A stretch of 29,720 nt of DNA from positions 1-29,720 of IMG/VR virus record IMGVR_UViG_3300042879_004575; one strand, 5' to 3'. Both the position numbers and the translations under genes were made by a program. The notes beneath the pieces are model-generated. The model did not search any database and was not told the origin of the DNA. It worked only from the letters and a program-made list of their open reading frames with translations. Position 1 is the first letter of the stretch. Every line of letters begins with the position of its first letter. Of this stretch, positions 28,429 to 29,720 are shown piece after piece. This DNA comes from a virus.

Positions 28429-29720
28429 ATGGCCTCGACGCATAAGTCTCTTCGCAGCGGCACTGCAAATAAGCGCCCGACGACTTCGATTGCCGACGGC
28501 CAGATTGCCCTTAACACCAATACCACCAGTCCCGGCCTGTTCTTCAAGGACAGCACTGGTGCCACCATCATCAAAGTCGGCCCGGTTCACGTTGGCACGA
28601 CTGCACCTAACGCCAGCCCGGCAGCCGGCGGCAGTGCCGGCAACAGCGTTGGCGAGATCTGGCTTGACACCAGTCTGACCCCCGTCGGCGTCAAGATCTG
28701 GAACGGCAGCGCCTTTGTCAACGCCACCCCCATCGGCAGCACCACCGTTCAGGGTCTGCTGGAACTTGCCACCAGCGCCGAAACTCAGACTGGTACTGAC
28801 ACCGACCGCGCTGTAACTCCCGCTGGTCTGCAGTCCAAAGTCAGCGATAGCACCAGCACCACCAGCTCCACCACTATTGCTTCGAGCACGGCAGTCAAGT
28901 CGGCCTACGACCTCGCCAATGCTGCTCTGCCCAAATCCGGCGGCACTGTTACCGGCAACCTGGAGATCGGCACCACCGGCAGCCTGAGTTTCGAAGGCGC
29001 CACTGCCGACGCTTTTGAAACCACGATTGCGGTCACCGACCCAACTGCTGACCGCACCATCACTCTGCCGGATACCACTGGCACGGTAGTCACGACTGGT
29101 GACACCGGCACCGTGACCAGCACGATGATCCTTGATGGCACCATCGTCAACGGAGACATCAACGCTTCTGCCGCAATCGATCACAGCAAGCTGGCAAATA
29201 TCACTGCTGGTTCTGTGCTGCTTGGTAATGCCAGCAACGTCCCCACCGCCACTGCTCTTACTGGTGATGTAACCATCAGTAGCAGCGGTGTTACTGCCAT
29301 TGGCAGCGGTGTAATTGTCAACGCCGACGTAAACGCTTCTGCCGCCATCGCTGGCACCAAGATCAGCCCGGACTTTGGCAGCCAAAACACCACGACCACC
29401 GGCACCAGCACTGCAGCCAGCTTCATCCCCACCAGCAGCACCGCCCCCAGCAACGGCGTTTATCTGCCTTCGGCAAACAACGTAGCCATCTCAACTAATG
29501 GGTCTGGCAAGATCTTTGTTGGCAGCACTGGCACCGTTAATTTCACTGGTGGCGGCACCGCAGGCTCCACTCAAGCCGTCAGCTTTAACGGCAGCGCACC
29601 TGTCAACAGCCTCGTTATTGACTCCAGTGGGCGAACGGGCTTAGGAGTTGCTTCGCCTCAATACAACCTACACGGCACTGGATACGTTGGCCTTGGTACT
29701 CAGGCATCTTCGGGCTCTGG
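28429..29720 (+). CDS. Tail fibre / receptor-binding protein, incomplete at right edge
   Basis: An ATG preceded by GGAG and AAGGG opens a frame with no stop to the window edge, giving at least 430 residues. It starts MASTHKSLRSGTANKRPTTS followed by 'IADGQIALNTNTTSPGLFFK', a typical phage fibre N-terminal attachment unit, then 'GEIWLDTSLTPVGVKIWNGS' and beta-repeat stretches such as 'TITLPDTTGTVVTTGDTG' and 'ALTGDVTISSSGVTAIGSG'. Near the edge 'DSSGRTGLGVASPQYNLHG' resembles the 'RVGIGT.SP...L' unit that commonly precedes a C-terminal chaperone or receptor-binding domain. The C-terminus lies outside the window. Confidence 0.8.
   Translation, partial: MASTHKSLRSGTANKRPTTSIADGQIALNTNTTSPGLFFKDSTGATIIKVGPVHVGTTAPNASPAAGGSAGNSVGEIWLDTSLTPVGVKIWNGSAFVNATPIGSTTVQGLLELATSAETQTGTDTDRAVTPAGLQSKVSDSTSTTSSTTIASSTAVKSAYDLANAALPKSGGTVTGNLEIGTTGSLSFEGATADAFETTIAVTDPTADRTITLPDTTGTVVTTGDTGTVTSTMILDGTIVNGDINASAAIDHSKLANITAGSVLLGNASNVPTATALTGDVTISSSGVTAIGSGVIVNADVNASAAIAGTKISPDFGSQNTTTTGTSTAASFIPTSSTAPSNGVYLPSANNVAISTNGSGKIFVGSTGTVNFTGGGTAGSTQAVSFNGSAPVNSLVIDSSGRTGLGVASPQYNLHGTGYVGLGTQASSGS

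Noticed and set aside
28339-29385. Long minus-strand open frame (348 codons) opposite the last fibre gene
   Set aside because: Repetitive Gly/Ala/Val composition mirrors the Thr/Ala/Gly-rich fibre; the plus-strand frame is continuous and recognisable.

Overview
The window is a contiguous stretch of a siphovirus-type (long, non-contractile tail) bacteriophage or prophage genome. It runs from the end of an early/recombination region through DNA packaging, head, neck and tail genes into the first tail-fibre genes. No integrase, tRNA, rRNA, CRISPR array or insertion sequence was found. Overall style (GC-rich, C-ending codons, many GTG starts, a portal of the DUF4055 type, cyanophage-like fibre proteins, small proteins with CPYG-YC repeats) suggests a virus of Synechococcus/Cyanobium-like picocyanobacteria; this host assignment is inference from recollection of families, not from a search.

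Layout. 1-193: end of an upstream unit, a very good plus-strand terminator and a promoter region. 194-2079: a putative ssDNA-binding protein, a small unknown gene and a PD-(D/E)XK nuclease, together looking like a recombination/DNA-processing set. 2112-3239: a tiny possible membrane peptide and a tightly overlapping three-gene operon on the minus strand. 3344-4467: an unknown gene and a very acidic ArdA-like antirestriction protein. 4534-6862: small terminase, two small membrane/secreted proteins, large terminase. 6876-8932: two small basic proteins, a virion structural protein and two small proteins. 8933-9130: a minus-strand gene. 9175-13434: portal, collagen-like fibre protein, scaffold, major capsid protein. 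13498-13782: a second minus-strand gene. 13781-15885: small protein, head-tail connector, closure, neck and tail-terminator genes. 15960-17361: tail tube protein and tail assembly chaperone with a -1 programmed frameshift. 17415-24622: tape measure, two minor tail proteins, an NlpC/P60-like protein and a gpJ-like hub. 24651-26014: two further proteins resembling the tail tube protein. 26050-29720: tail fibre genes, the last running off the right edge.

Together the plus-strand genes encode nearly the full virion pathway: terminase cuts and pumps DNA through the portal into a capsid built on the scaffold; connector, closure and terminator proteins join the head to a tail polymerised around the tape measure with the G/GT chaperones; the hub, tube-like proteins and fibres form the host-recognition tip.

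Regulatory signals recur. Early genes are separated by hairpin-U terminators and preceded by a TACTGT -10-like element, often as an extended -10 (TGnTACTGT). Several structural-gene units are preceded by TA(A/C/G)ACT. A strand-polarised heptamer GCTGGGG is concentrated in 2151-3384. Codon style changes sharply inside the tape measure, neck and hub genes, pointing to mosaic ancestry.
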